Of a stretch of 64,000 bases of DNA, positions 33,844 to 42,866 are shown piece by piece (the first letter of the stretch is position 1; every line of letters begins with the position of its first letter). The position numbers were made by a program, and so were the translations under genes. The notes below the pieces were generated by a model, which was not told the origin of the DNA, did no database searches, and saw nothing but the letters and a program-made list of their open reading frames with translations. This DNA comes from Symsagittifera roscoffensis (Eukaryota > Xenacoelomorpha > Acoela > Convolutidae): assembly GCF_963678635.1 (NCBI RefSeq), contig NC_087070.1:22245419-22309418 (forward strand), read 5' to 3'.

Positions 33844-34044
33844 CTAGTAAGATTCTAAATATAAAAGTTTGTGTTGGCTTTTGCCGTACGACCATGAAAC
33901 TAAATGGTAAGTTTCTATGTAGTCGTATGTCGTCTCTTGTCCGAGGTCTTTTTCAATACCGGGTAGTTCTCGTATTGTGCGGAATAGCGGCTCTGATCTA
34001 TTGAGTCGTAGAGTTATTTCAATTAAGTTATTGTCGTGTAACAT
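33844..34044 (-). CDS. Small 66-residue frame at the start of the G1 leader
   Basis: First ATG (34044) about 100 nt downstream of the 5' LTR and primer site. The product begins MLHDNNLIEITLRLNRSEPL and is charged with no membrane segment. Unlike the rest of the leader the composition looks protein-like. It could be a leader peptide, a first exon of a spliced message, or chance. Confidence 0.3.
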   Translation of the reverse strand: MLHDNNLIEITLRLNRSEPLFRTIRELPGIEKDLGQETTYDYIETYHLVSWSYGKSQHKLLYLESY

Positions 34045-34126
34045 TTTGAAAAAGTTTTGTCTAATTTCTAATCTATTTTTGGTTAATAGTAAGCTATTTT
34101 GTTTTTTATGGTCTTATTTGAGGAGA

Positions 34127-34141
34127 CTTATTGTCGCACCA
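34127..34141 (-). promoter_or_regulatory. G1 candidate primer-binding site
   Basis: On the minus strand TGGTGCGACAATAAG starts two nt after the 5' LTR end (TAACTCA). The TGG start and position fit a tRNA primer site. The tRNA was not identified. Confidence 0.5.
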
Positions 34142-34143
34142 GA

Positions 34144-34550
34144 TGAGTTATATTCGATGGTCTAACTCATAGAGTAATTTCGGATAGGGTACACCGTCTG
34201 CTCGTCACGCTATCTTATTTTCGGCCGGATAGATTCGTGCAACTTCTTAGTCTAATACCGATCCTAATCTTCTTATATCTACTAGTCTCAGGGTGTTTAA
34301 CTAGTCTTTGCTAGGCTCAATAGATCTAGAGTATAGTGGCTTATTTGCGACTGCTGAAGTTCTTTTGGAGAGGTAACTAATTTCTAAGTTAAATTCAAAT
34401 CTCTCTGGTGCTGAAATTACAAGTAATTTCAGCACTTACAAATAAGTGGGTTGTTACTTAGATGGAATATGATTGGTTAATATTAAATATTTTTTAGTGA
34501 TAAAATATCTAATTTATCCAATAATAAAATGTAGTTTAGATCAGGTTCCA
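34144..34550 (-). repeat. G1 5' LTR
   Basis: 407 bp, direct repeat of 11620-12029 with about 5% difference. Plus-strand ends TGAGTTA and GGTTCCA, which on the element strand give TG...CA termini. Confidence 0.85.
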
Positions 34551-34742
34551 TTTCCCTTCTTCAGCCAAGCTTAAAATTAACATGACAAAAACTTGTTACG
34601 GGAACTACTGACCAACTTCCGCATCCAAAACCTTGTGCAACTGAGAAGCCTTCAAGCACAGTGAAGAATATCCGCAAAAGTTATTACCTGTTATCTTAGC
34701 AACTTTAGTTGCCCCATTTTTAAAACCCAATTTAGTCTGCTG

Positions 34743-35268
34743 GGGTCTTATGCACTAAACGGCCCAAAATCGGTGTTTCTACATCTTTCTAGAACTCAAA
34801 GTAGTAATGTTGAATCTGATTGGCTAATCAGACACTCATATTCAAACAACCTGGTCCGGCGTTTCAATAAAAACTTCAAGCAGATAAAATTGCTGGCCGA
34901 AATAACCAAAATTAAGAAAAAAAATATTCTGCTGAAGCCATTTTACGAAACAAACAAATTACGAAAACTTCAAGCAGATAAAATTGCTGGCCGAAATAAC
35001 CAAAATTCAGAAAAAAATTTTCTGCTGAAGCCATTTTACGAAATGTTTTTCGTCCGGGCCAAACTTCAGTTACTCGAAAAAAAATCTTTTTTGTTAGTTT
35101 CATAATTTGGTAATTTCGGCTAATATTTGAGCTGCTGAAAGTTTTGATTGATTTGCCTGAACATGTTGCTTGTATTTGAATGGCTAATATAAGCCAATCA
35201 GATTCGACCGCATTAGTTTCAACTCTAGGTACAAACATTGATTTTGGGCCGTTTTGTGCATAAGACCC
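34743..35268. mobile_element. hAT-type MITE with 8-bp target duplication
   Basis: 526-bp non-coding element. Ends GGGTCTTATGCAC and GTGCATAAGACCC belong to terminal inverted repeats whose similarity extends over about 120 bp. It is flanked by a perfect 8-bp duplication GTCTGCTG (34735-34742 and 35269-35276), the length made by hAT transposases. Inside, a segment of about 80 bp starting AAAACTTCAAGCAG is tandemly duplicated (34871-34953 and 34970-35043). The frames in it are by-products of the repeat. Confidence 0.88.
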
Positions 35269-35638
35269 GTCTGCTGTAAGCCCATCGACAGTCGCATTCC
35301 CTCCTTCCGCTCAAAAATTCCTGCATCCAGGGAGAATTCACACGTTATCGGTTGGAGGAACATTTTTTATGAGGCGAATCCCAATGATTTTTTTGCTGAA
35401 TTTGAAAACAGTAGTTATTCGTACGGAGAGGTTTGGAGAGGAACTTAGTCAACACACAAAAACGCAGCATAGGGGTCTTGTGGAACTTCATCCCACGCAA
35501 AAATCAAAATTCAGAGAGCCCTGTCAGTTTTTTTTGTGTGACTCTAGGCGAGCTTGTCGTGACTGAATGTTCAGATTTCCACGACTCACACCGATTGTGA
35601 TTTGAATCCAGATGAGGTGCGGCTTTCGCGCGAAAATC

Positions 35639-35790
35639 TGGAAATGGCTGAGTCGGTCGCGCTGTCTGCATCTTGATCGCGGAATTCGACTTTTTAAAAA
35701 AGAGCAAAATTGACAACTAATGTCAAAACATACAGAAACATCCAGATTTTTTTTCAGTTTTTATCAAATCTGAATTCGTCCAGCTCAACA
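35639..35790 (+). repeat. Dispersed repeat with tRNA-like box A (SINE candidate)
   Basis: Contains TGGCTGAGTCGG (35645-35656), a good match to a pol III box A. A weak box B-like GAATTCGACT lies about 27 bp downstream of it, and a shared tail includes ACATACAGAAACATC. The head (about 47 bp) recurs nearly identically at 46904-46950, and the tail motif recurs near 44319, 44603 and 50391. The flanking 35277-35638 and 35791-35971 show no gene. Confidence 0.4.
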
Positions 35791-35976
35791 CTTATGTTGT
35801 TCGAATAATCTTGAACTTATGGTGATTTAACAAAACTAAGCACAAAAAAGAAAAATAAGAATTGAGTTCAAGTTGACGAGTTCAACTTGAGTTCAAGTTG
35901 ACGAGTTAAGAATTCGAGTTCAAGTAAGAATTGAGAAAAGTAAGAATTGAGATTGCTACGCAGTATTCAAGGTCAC

Positions 35977-36178
35977 TGTTGTGATTTGTTTTTAGTTTGT
36001 TATAATGACCTTCGGTATTTTAATTAATACCAGTTTAGTTACGACCATCGGTCGATATGAACGGAAGTTCAGTTGTCCTTTTGAACGTCTTAATTCAACT
36101 ACTTCCTTTTATCGTTTTAACAATTAAGCTTATGTACATACCTTGTACATAGACACTTAGAATTAGAATAGTTTATTA
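35977..36178 (+). repeat. E2 5' LTR
   Basis: Starts TGTTGTGATTTG and ends AGTTTATTA; its last A (36178) begins the gag ATG. TSD GTCAC precedes it at 35972-35976. Confidence 0.95.
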
Positions 36179-38703
36179 TGGCGCAGTCAAATGATTCGAA
36201 CGTGCGTGGAATTCCCCCCTTTTGGCCTAATCACACCCTAGAGCCACCGCATGCCTGGACCCAATGGAGCGACCAATTCCAATTGGCGATCATTGCGAAA
36301 GAAAATCTGGATTTAGAGAGCCTACATGGACCAGAGATACCGGAGACGCAAATTCCAATTTTGGAACAGGCGACAGGCAGCGAGTCGGACGCGGAAAAAG
36401 CCAACAGAGAGAGCAGGAACAAAAGCACAAAGAAACAGTACGAATCCGCAGAAGAGAAACGGATCAACGAAGAGAAAAGAAAATTTAATGGAATGAGACG
36501 AACGGAGGCGGACAAGAAACTGCGATCAATTTTATTTTTAGCCCTAGGGAGCAAAGGAAAAAGAGTTTTTACACAAAAGAACCCGAGAGTCAAGATTCTA
36601 GCAATATCGTTCTCTGAGTTCTGGACTCCACTAGACGCAGCATTTAACAAACCGCCCAATACTACGTTCGAAAGATATAAACTTCTAAATCGAAAACAAA
36701 AAGATCGTGAGTCGTACGAACAATTCTGGGGAACACTGACGGACCTAGCCAGCACGTGCAACATCAAGGAATCCGACGAGGCAGAATGGATAAGGGATAT
36801 CTTCATTTGCAATATGAAGAACACAGACACCCAGAGGAAGCTACTTTCAGCTACCATAAGCCCGTCGGAAGCACTTAATCAAGCCCTAATCGATGAAAAA
36901 GGATATTTTAACCACCAGAAACTGACAAATATGTCACGGTCATCGACCAACGGGACAACTTTTAAATCTTTTAGTAACCACAATCATATCAAAAAAGAAC
37001 CAAGCTTAAACATCGAAAGGAGTAACTCATGCATGAAATGCGGAAAAACATTTACGAAAGGGCACTTAAACGTTTGCCCAGCGAAGGACATAACCTGTAA
37101 AAATTGCAACTATAAGGGACACTTCGCCAAATTATGTAAATCACGCAATAAGAGACCAACTGTAAATAATGTATCAAATAATTTCGTAAATACTGAGAAT
37201 TGTACATACACACCTCCGGAAAACTCGTGGATGGAAGAAAAAGAATCATGCGACGTGATAAATGCGTGGAATGAGTACGGACAGAGTGACGATGACGACT
37301 TCTCGGTGTTGAGGGTCAGAACTATTTACGACAATAATGGTCTTGAAACAAAGAAACTCCTGAACCTAGGCATTGGCTGGGACATGATTGTAAATATGAA
37401 CATACCGGTAGATTCAGCAAGTCCTGTAAGCTTTTTAAAACAGAATGTCCTACATGAAATTAAACTAAGATACCCAAACCTCAAGATACACCCAGTGGAG
37501 AAAAGAATAAAAGACCTATACTGCGGATTCACCAACGATACGATCAATATCTTGCGAAAAATAATTGTCAGAACACAGTCCAATGGGTGGATAAGCGAAG
37601 AAAACCCATTCTTCATAACCGGCGGACACGAGCGTAACATATTGGGGAACGACAATTTACCCAAACTGGGCATAGAAATTTCGCAGAGGAAATGCCCACA
37701 ACCAATCTGTATGGTCAACCAACCCACACTTGAGAGTGAGTACAAAAACTTACCTTCTTTATCAGACAACATTTTTAATGAGTTTAAGAACTTATTCAAT
37801 AGAGTGGGGAAAATACCTAACGATCGGAAGGTAACCCATTTTCACACACCTTTTAAACCAATACAGTCCAAAGGGAGAAGAGTACCACTCCATTTACTCG
37901 CGGCAGTTAACGATGAATTAAAAAGAATGGAAAAAGAAGGTCACATAATAAAGTTACAGAAATGCGACGAAGATTGCTTCATCAGTCCAATTGTAATCAC
38001 TCGGAAAAAGGATACTTCAATAAAACTGGCACTGGATTCCAAGCTTTTAAATGATCAAATTTTTAAAAATAAGTATCAAATGCCGAATATCCTTGAACTG
38101 ATTGATAACGTGGCACTCCAAATTTCAGAAAAACCCAACGATGGAGTGTGGTTTAGTAACTTAGACCTGAAAAACGCATATAGCCAACTTCAACTTTGCA
38201 ATCAAACCAGTAAACAGTGCAATTTTAGCATAGTAGGCGGCGAAACGACAGGAACGTATCGGTTTCTAACGGGATTTTACGGATTAGGAGACATGCCCAA
38301 TGAATTCCAACGGGTCATGGACTCAATGTTGAAAAATATCCCGTTTACAAATTGTTACATAGACGACATCCTGGTAGCCTCGCGTGGATCGCTGGAAGAA
38401 CATAAAGCAATAGTGCACAAAATTTTATCAATCCTAGATACGAACAACATGGCAGTGAAATGGGGGAAATGCGCATTTTTTAAATCTGACATCGAATGGC
38501 TTGGCTTCAAGATCTCAGGCAATGGAGTACGACCGTTGGTCGGTAAAGCCGACGCAATAAAAAATTTGCCAACCCAGAAGAATATTTCTGAACTTCGCTC
38601 ATTTTTCGGCTCAATAAACCAATATGTAAAATTCGTCCCTAATTTATCCACGTTAAGCTCCCCTCTTCGACCTCTTCTAAACAAAAAATCGCTATACAAA
38701 TAG
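36178..38703 (+). CDS. gag-pol: E2 Gag-protease-RT polyprotein, single frame
   Basis: 841 codons with no gag/pol frame break. Gag starts MAQSNDSN. Zinc knuckles are CMKCGKTFTKGHLNVC (residues 285-300, unusual spacing) and CKNCNYKGHFAKLC (307-320, canonical CCHC). The protease motif DSASPVSFL starts at residue 412. RT shows FSNLDLKNAY, GFYGLGDMPNEFQRVMDS and CYIDDILVAS (YIDD at 727-730), then EWLGFKIS and LRSFFGSINQYVKFVPNL. The frame ends at a TAG (38701-38703) where E1 has a Trp codon, and continues open afterwards, so this is a nonsense mutation between RT and RNase H. Confidence 0.93.
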   Translation: MAQSNDSNVRGIPPFWPNHTLEPPHAWTQWSDQFQLAIIAKENLDLESLHGPEIPETQIPILEQATGSESDAEKANRESRNKSTKKQYESAEEKRINEEKRKFNGMRRTEADKKLRSILFLALGSKGKRVFTQKNPRVKILAISFSEFWTPLDAAFNKPPNTTFERYKLLNRKQKDRESYEQFWGTLTDLASTCNIKESDEAEWIRDIFICNMKNTDTQRKLLSATISPSEALNQALIDEKGYFNHQKLTNMSRSSTNGTTFKSFSNHNHIKKEPSLNIERSNSCMKCGKTFTKGHLNVCPAKDITCKNCNYKGHFAKLCKSRNKRPTVNNVSNNFVNTENCTYTPPENSWMEEKESCDVINAWNEYGQSDDDDFSVLRVRTIYDNNGLETKKLLNLGIGWDMIVNMNIPVDSASPVSFLKQNVLHEIKLRYPNLKIHPVEKRIKDLYCGFTNDTINILRKIIVRTQSNGWISEENPFFITGGHERNILGNDNLPKLGIEISQRKCPQPICMVNQPTLESEYKNLPSLSDNIFNEFKNLFNRVGKIPNDRKVTHFHTPFKPIQSKGRRVPLHLLAAVNDELKRMEKEGHIIKLQKCDEDCFISPIVITRKKDTSIKLALDSKLLNDQIFKNKYQMPNILELIDNVALQISEKPNDGVWFSNLDLKNAYSQLQLCNQTSKQCNFSIVGGETTGTYRFLTGFYGLGDMPNEFQRVMDSMLKNIPFTNCYIDDILVASRGSLEEHKAIVHKILSILDTNNMAVKWGKCAFFKSDIEWLGFKISGNGVRPLVGKADAIKNLPTQKNISELRSFFGSINQYVKFVPNLSTLSSPLRPLLNKKSLYK
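36179..36190 (+). promoter_or_regulatory. E2 primer-binding site inside gag
   Basis: TGGCGCAGTCAA, identical to E1, directly abutting the LTR. It is translated as part of codons 1-5 of gag. The tRNA-Ser assignment is by complementarity of 10 nt to GACTGCGCCA. Confidence 0.75.
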
Positions 38704-39195
38704 GATACCAGCCATTCATTAGCGTTTGAGAAGTTAAAAACGGAAACTGTAAATATTGCAGAAAACAGCCACTTTGATATAAAAGAGAAGACAAGACTAA
38801 AAACGGACGCTTCACATAGCGGACTAGGGGCTACCCTAGAACAATTACAGGACGACCAATGGAAAACAATCGCATTTGCATCCAGATTTTTAAACAACCA
38901 TGAAATGAAATATTCTACCAACGAACTAGAGTTGCTGGGAGTCGTATGGGCTGCAGAACATTTCAGAAACTACCTGTACGGAACAGAATTCCAAATAGTC
39001 ACTGACCATAAAGCATTACTATCAGCACTTTTGGCAAATCATGGCAATAAAACGATGCACAGTCGATTGACCCGCTGGGTAAACAGACTCTTACCTTTCA
39101 ATTTTAAAATTTCTCATTTACCAGGAAAAGACATGGGCTTTACTGACCTTTTATCTAGACTTCCTTCGGGCAAAACCCTTCCAATTTCACAATGA
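38704..39195 (+). CDS. pol: E2 RNase H, continuing after the nonsense codon
   Basis: Same frame as gag-RT. LKTDASHSGLGATLEQL, NELELLGVVWAAEHF and VTDHKALLSALLANHG carry the RNase H acidic residues, and HSRLTRWVNRLLPFNFKI with PGKDMGFTDLLSRLPSG completes the domain. The frame ends in TGA at 39195 because of a small indel: the homologous continuation is found one frame over from about 39183. It contains no start of its own and would need readthrough. Confidence 0.85.
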   Translation, partial: DTSHSLAFEKLKTETVNIAENSHFDIKEKTRLKTDASHSGLGATLEQLQDDQWKTIAFASRFLNNHEMKYSTNELELLGVVWAAEHFRNYLYGTEFQIVTDHKALLSALLANHGNKTMHSRLTRWVNRLLPFNFKISHLPGKDMGFTDLLSRLPSGKTLPISQ

Positions 39196-40045
39196 CGACG
39201 AATTTGTAGTCGCTTCAATCGACAGAATTCACAACATTTTATCGACTAAAATAGATTCTAAATTACTTACTGTAAATTCTGTAGATAGACCAACGGTCGC
39301 TGTAAATACTAATTCACGAGTTAATACAATCCCATCGAGAAACAAAAATTCAAGCGACGTGATTGGTCAGAATCAGCTGAATAGCTCCTTAGCTTTACTC
39401 AATCTCAAGATTATTGCTGCTATCATATCTTGTATCGCTCAGTCGATAAAAATTTGCCACAACAATCATTCTCGGACAGAAAATTGTACTACAAATTGTC
39501 AACCAGTCGATAATTCAAAATTTAATTTTAAAAGTATTACTTTTTCGGACAAAGTCCTCTTACATTTTTTACTTCTAAACAGACACCTCATACCACCTAA
39601 CAAGAAAAAACAAGAACTCCCAATGGACAAAGTGAACGACCCCCTTTTGATTATCCCCGAAGCACATAATATTGCTCTCAAATTCAGAGACGACAGACTT
39701 CCACCCGACCACGCAGATCTCCTAAGAAGATATAAGGCCGATCTGAATTTGCCGAATTCCCCAATTCGCCCAGAGAACCACTGTTCGAAGAAATTGCTTC
39801 AGATCATGACTAGAGAAGACAAGGTGCTGTGGGATCTGATAGAGACGATAAAGAGGAATCGACCGATGGGCATACACGGGACTTACATGAAGAACTACAC
39901 TAAAGACATACACGTGAAGGATGAACTACTCTTTTTAGACAACAAACTAGTCTTCCCAGCTACCATCAGGGGAACTTTTTTTTCTATGTTACACGAGACT
40001 CACCCAGGACAGTTCGGGATGAAATCCCTCGAAGAATATTTGTAG
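39183..40045 (+). CDS. pol: E2 linker and integrase N-terminal part
   Basis: Open frame from the lesion near 39185 to a TAG at 40043-40045. After a variable Asn/Ser-rich linker it has the integrase N-terminal region with YTKDIHVKDELLFLDNKL and LHETHPGQFGMKSLEEYL (the two His of the HHCC finger). The TAG stands where E1 has a Trp codon in the IWWPHLYREI block. Two nonsense changes in E2 thus hit Trp codons. Confidence 0.82.
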
Positions 40046-40582
40046 TGGCCACATATTTACCGGGAAATCTACCATCACGGGAGAACATGTACCCAACGTT
40101 TAAAAGCGGGTAAGAACATCAAAGTGATACTAGGCACCAATAATATTTCGAAACTCCCGACATTGACATTCGCGAACGAAGAAATTAATTTGGATTTTGC
40201 GGGACCGTTGGACGCTAGTTGGGGTAACAACAAATACATTCTTCTTTGTATCGACCGCTACACTAAGTTTCCTTCGGCCAAGATTGTCAATAACACCTCT
40301 ACAAGAAACGTAATTTCATTCCTAAACGATTACTGTCATCTTCACGGTTTCCCAAGAAAAATTAGAGTTGACCATGGGTCATGCTTTCTTTCACATGATT
40401 TCAAAAACTTCTGCGATAAATTTAATATAGAAATCATTTACTGTACGGTCGGAGACCACAGATCCAACGGGCTAGTGGAAAGACTTGTGTACACAATTAA
40501 ATCGAAATTACTGACAATGTCATTCGAAATACCCAAACCATCTCTAAACGATTCGATCGAGAAAATCATCTGGAATCTGTGA
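40046..40582 (+). CDS. pol: E2 integrase catalytic core
   Basis: Same frame as the preceding part. CTQRLKAGKN holds the CxxC position of the finger, with Arg for the second Cys (E1 lost the first one instead). The core shows LDFAGPLDASWGN, LLCIDRYTKFPSAKI, RVDHGSCFLS and GDHRSNGLVERLVYT with both Asp and the Glu present. It stops at a TGA (40580-40582) where E1 has an Arg codon. Confidence 0.87.
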   Translation, partial: WPHIYREIYHHGRTCTQRLKAGKNIKVILGTNNISKLPTLTFANEEINLDFAGPLDASWGNNKYILLCIDRYTKFPSAKIVNNTSTRNVISFLNDYCHLHGFPRKIRVDHGSCFLSHDFKNFCDKFNIEIIYCTVGDHRSNGLVERLVYTIKSKLLTMSFEIPKPSLNDSIEKIIWNL

Positions 40583-41674
40583 ATCTCAAAGCAAACGGCG
40601 ATCGGCTGTACCCCGTTTGAAAAGCGTTTTAATAGAGTAGCGAACACTAGGTGGAAAAATCTTATGTCCAATATTGACCATTTAGATAAAGGAAAGGCTA
40701 TATTGTCCAAAGAGCGGGCTACTAACTGGGAATTACACGACGGGGCAGAAGATGGCTATCTGGACGAGGAAAGGGACAGCACGTCGGACCCAGAAGAAAA
40801 CTTGCCATTAGCTAGGACATTTAGCCTACGCACAACCCCGGATGACACTACCCGAACGCTAGATCCACTGGGAAAAAGAAAAGCAGTAACGGGAGGTAAC
40901 TTATATAGAAAAGCGTCTAACAGAAAAAATGGGGACCCTTATTTTAATCTAGTTAAGAAGGATATAATCGACTCTTCAGAGCACACAGTTACCCTCGACA
41001 ATGGTCACGTTTTACGTAAATCGGATCTGGCTATAAAAGGAAAAATACTCCCGGGGCCCAAAAAGATAATAGTGAATCGGACACCCACTGGGCATAATAC
41101 TCATATTCATTCCAGTTTAGCTGGGAAAAGGAAACTCTCACCACCGAAGAAAGCTGGATCGATATCAGCTGGCCACTCGAGACAAGGCACCCCGAGAACG
41201 GAGATTATCAGTTCAGGGACCAGCGCACCGACTGCGAGCTCGGCCACTCAAGACTCTCCAAAACTTTCTTCAGGTTCATCTTCCTTAAATCTAGATTCGT
41301 GGGACGGGATAATCGAGGATTACTTTGACGATGTGACCAATAATAACGTACCTCAAAACTCCTACACCGAGACTAATCAGGGCTTAAGTATTACAGATCA
41401 TGCCGAAACCCCACCATTGAGCTCAGAAGGGACAGCAAAAAACGACTCACGGGAGATTGTAGTCATACACGACGCGAATACTATTGTAGGATCACAGGAC
41501 AATCCTATTATGATAGACAGTATTCCGGAACAGACGACCAGTGTGACTCCAAAGACCAGAAACTCCAGACCACGTAGAAATGCTATATATTTTGCCGCTC
41601 TGGGCACAATTTTTGTAATCCATATTTTCGCCGGACTTTTTATTTTCACCTGTAGATACAAATGTACATGTTAA
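40583..41674 (+). CDS. pol: E2 integrase C-terminus and tail, duplication copy A
   Basis: Continues the integrase frame: ISKQTAIGCTPFEKRFN, DKGKAILSKERATNWE, then the HTVTLDNGHVLRKSDLA block shared with E1 and a long Ser/Thr/Lys-rich tail. It ends in a short hydrophobic stretch (IYFAALGTIFVIHIFAGLF) and TAA at 41674. That hydrophobic end is not present in E1: it is translated from a patch of 3'-UTR-like sequence (41589-41705) inserted into the tail, and so should not be read as a genuine membrane anchor without further evidence. Confidence 0.75.
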   Translation: MSKQTAIGCTPFEKRFNRVANTRWKNLMSNIDHLDKGKAILSKERATNWELHDGAEDGYLDEERDSTSDPEENLPLARTFSLRTTPDDTTRTLDPLGKRKAVTGGNLYRKASNRKNGDPYFNLVKKDIIDSSEHTVTLDNGHVLRKSDLAIKGKILPGPKKIIVNRTPTGHNTHIHSSLAGKRKLSPPKKAGSISAGHSRQGTPRTEIISSGTSAPTASSATQDSPKLSSGSSSLNLDSWDGIIEDYFDDVTNNNVPQNSYTETNQGLSITDHAETPPLSSEGTAKNDSREIVVIHDANTIVGSQDNPIMIDSIPEQTTSVTPKTRNSRPRRNAIYFAALGTIFVIHIFAGLFIFTCRYKCTC

Positions 41675-41820
41675 TGTACATGTTGTGGATTAGTTTTATT
41701 TAGTTTTACGGTAATCGACGATTTATAGACGTGGTGCAAGAGAAAGATGACCTAGGGGCGATAACTTCTGTATTCTCTCAGGCACCGGAATTGTCTAATT
41801 TCTCGGTCAACTCTCCTTCG
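40775..41820 (+). repeat. E2 internal 1,046-bp tandem duplication, copy A
   Basis: Direct repeat with 41821-42866, starting GACAGCACGTCGGACC. Copies differ by only about ten substitutions. Breakpoints share GGA. Absent from E1. Confidence 0.93.
41606..41705 (+). repeat. 3'-UTR-derived 100-bp segment, copy 1 of 3
   Basis: Nearly identical to 42652-42751 and 43167-43266. The last copy lies in the 3' UTR; the first two lie inside the coding tail. E1 lacks this segment in its tail. Confidence 0.85.
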
Positions 41821-42720
41821 GACAGCACGTCGGACCCAGAAGAAAACTTGCCATTAGCTAGGACATTTAGCCTACGCACAACCCCGGATGACACTACCCG
41901 AACGCTAGATCCACTGGGAAAAAGAAAAGCAGTAACGGGAGGTAACTTATATAGAAAGGCGTCTAACAGAAAAAATGGGGACCCTTATTTTAATCTAGTT
42001 AAGAAGGATATAATCGACTCTTCAGAGCACACAGTTACCCTCGACAATGGTCACGTTTTACGTAAATCGGATCTGGCTATAAAAGGAAAAATACTCCCGG
42101 GGCCCAAAAAGATAATAGTGAATCGGACACCCACTGGGCATAATACTCATATTCATTCCAGTTTAGCTGGGAAAAGGAAACTCTCACCACCGAAGAAAGC
42201 TGGATCGATATCAGCTGGCCACTCGAGACGAGGCACCCCGAGAACGGAGATTATCAGTTCAGGGACCAGCGCACCGACTGCGAGCTTGGCCACTCAAGAC
42301 TCTCCAAAACTTTCTTCAGGTTCATCTTCCTTAAATCTAGATTCGTGGGACGGGATAATCGAGGATTACTTTGACGATGTGACCAATAATAACGTACCTC
42401 AAAACTCCTACACCGAGACTAATCAGGGCTTAAGTATTACAGGTCATGCCGAAACCCCACCATTGAGCTCAGAAGGGACAGCAAAAAACGACTCACGGGA
42501 GATTGTAGTCATACACGACGCGAATACTAGTGTAGGATCACAGGACAATCCTATTATGATAGACAGTATTCCGGAACAGACGACCAGTGTGACTCCAAAG
42601 ACCAGAAACTCCAGACCACGTAGAAATGCTATATATTTTGCCGCTCTGGGCACAATTTTTGTAATCCCTATTTTCGCCGGACTTTTTAATTTCACCTGTA
42701 GATACAATTGTACATGTTAA
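41731..42720 (+). CDS. E2 tail, duplication copy B (chimeric frame)
   Basis: 329 codons starting MVQEKDDLGAITSVF, running across the duplication junction into a second copy of the tail (STSDPEENLPLARTF onward) and ending at TAA 42720. It is produced by the duplication, not by design: it lacks integrase and repeats 40775-41674 almost exactly. Whether it is ever translated is unknown. Confidence 0.5.
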   Translation: MVQEKDDLGAITSVFSQAPELSNFSVNSPSDSTSDPEENLPLARTFSLRTTPDDTTRTLDPLGKRKAVTGGNLYRKASNRKNGDPYFNLVKKDIIDSSEHTVTLDNGHVLRKSDLAIKGKILPGPKKIIVNRTPTGHNTHIHSSLAGKRKLSPPKKAGSISAGHSRRGTPRTEIISSGTSAPTASLATQDSPKLSSGSSSLNLDSWDGIIEDYFDDVTNNNVPQNSYTETNQGLSITGHAETPPLSSEGTAKNDSREIVVIHDANTSVGSQDNPIMIDSIPEQTTSVTPKTRNSRPRRNAIYFAALGTIFVIPIFAGLFNFTCRYNCTC

Positions 42721-42866
42721 TGTACATGTTGTGGATTAGTTTTATTTAGTTTTACGGTAATCGAAGATTTATAGACGTGGTGCAAGAGAAAGACGACCTA
42801 GGGGCGATAACTTCTGTATTCTCTCAGGCACCGGAATTGTCTAATTTCTCGGTCAACTCTCCTTCG
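41821..42866 (+). repeat. E2 internal 1,046-bp tandem duplication, copy B
   Basis: Second copy. Unique E2 sequence resumes at 42867 (GATCTTTCGACTCC). Confidence 0.93.
42652..42751 (+). repeat. 3'-UTR-derived 100-bp segment, copy 2 of 3
   Basis: Same segment in the second copy of the 1,046-bp duplication. Confidence 0.85.

Larger units (their letters stand above)
11620..34550 (-). mobile_element. Giant env-bearing LTR retroelement G1 (22.9 kb)
   Basis: Two direct repeats of about 410 bp (11620-12029 and 34144-34550) with TG...CA ends bound a minus-strand element. Reading from 34.5 kb down, it holds a leader, an upstream frame, gag with a zinc knuckle, protease, RT-RNase H, integrase with a GPY motif, a Pro/Ser-rich frame, an envelope-like glycoprotein, an unassigned frame, and a tandem-duplicated 3' region. 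The LTRs differ at roughly 20 of 407 positions, so it is older than E1 and E2. No target duplication is evident (ATTTT on the left, TTTCC on the right). Every gene has stops or frameshifts. Without the two internal tandem duplications it would still be about 18 kb, much longer than usual gypsy or retroviral elements. Confidence 0.85.

Noticed and set aside
11615-34555. Target-site duplication for G1
   Set aside because: Flanks ATTTT and TTTCC do not match; no TSD claimed.
41590-41674. Membrane anchor at the E2 tail C-terminus
   Set aside because: The hydrophobic end is translated 3'-UTR-like DNA absent from E1, so an env-type anchor is not supported.
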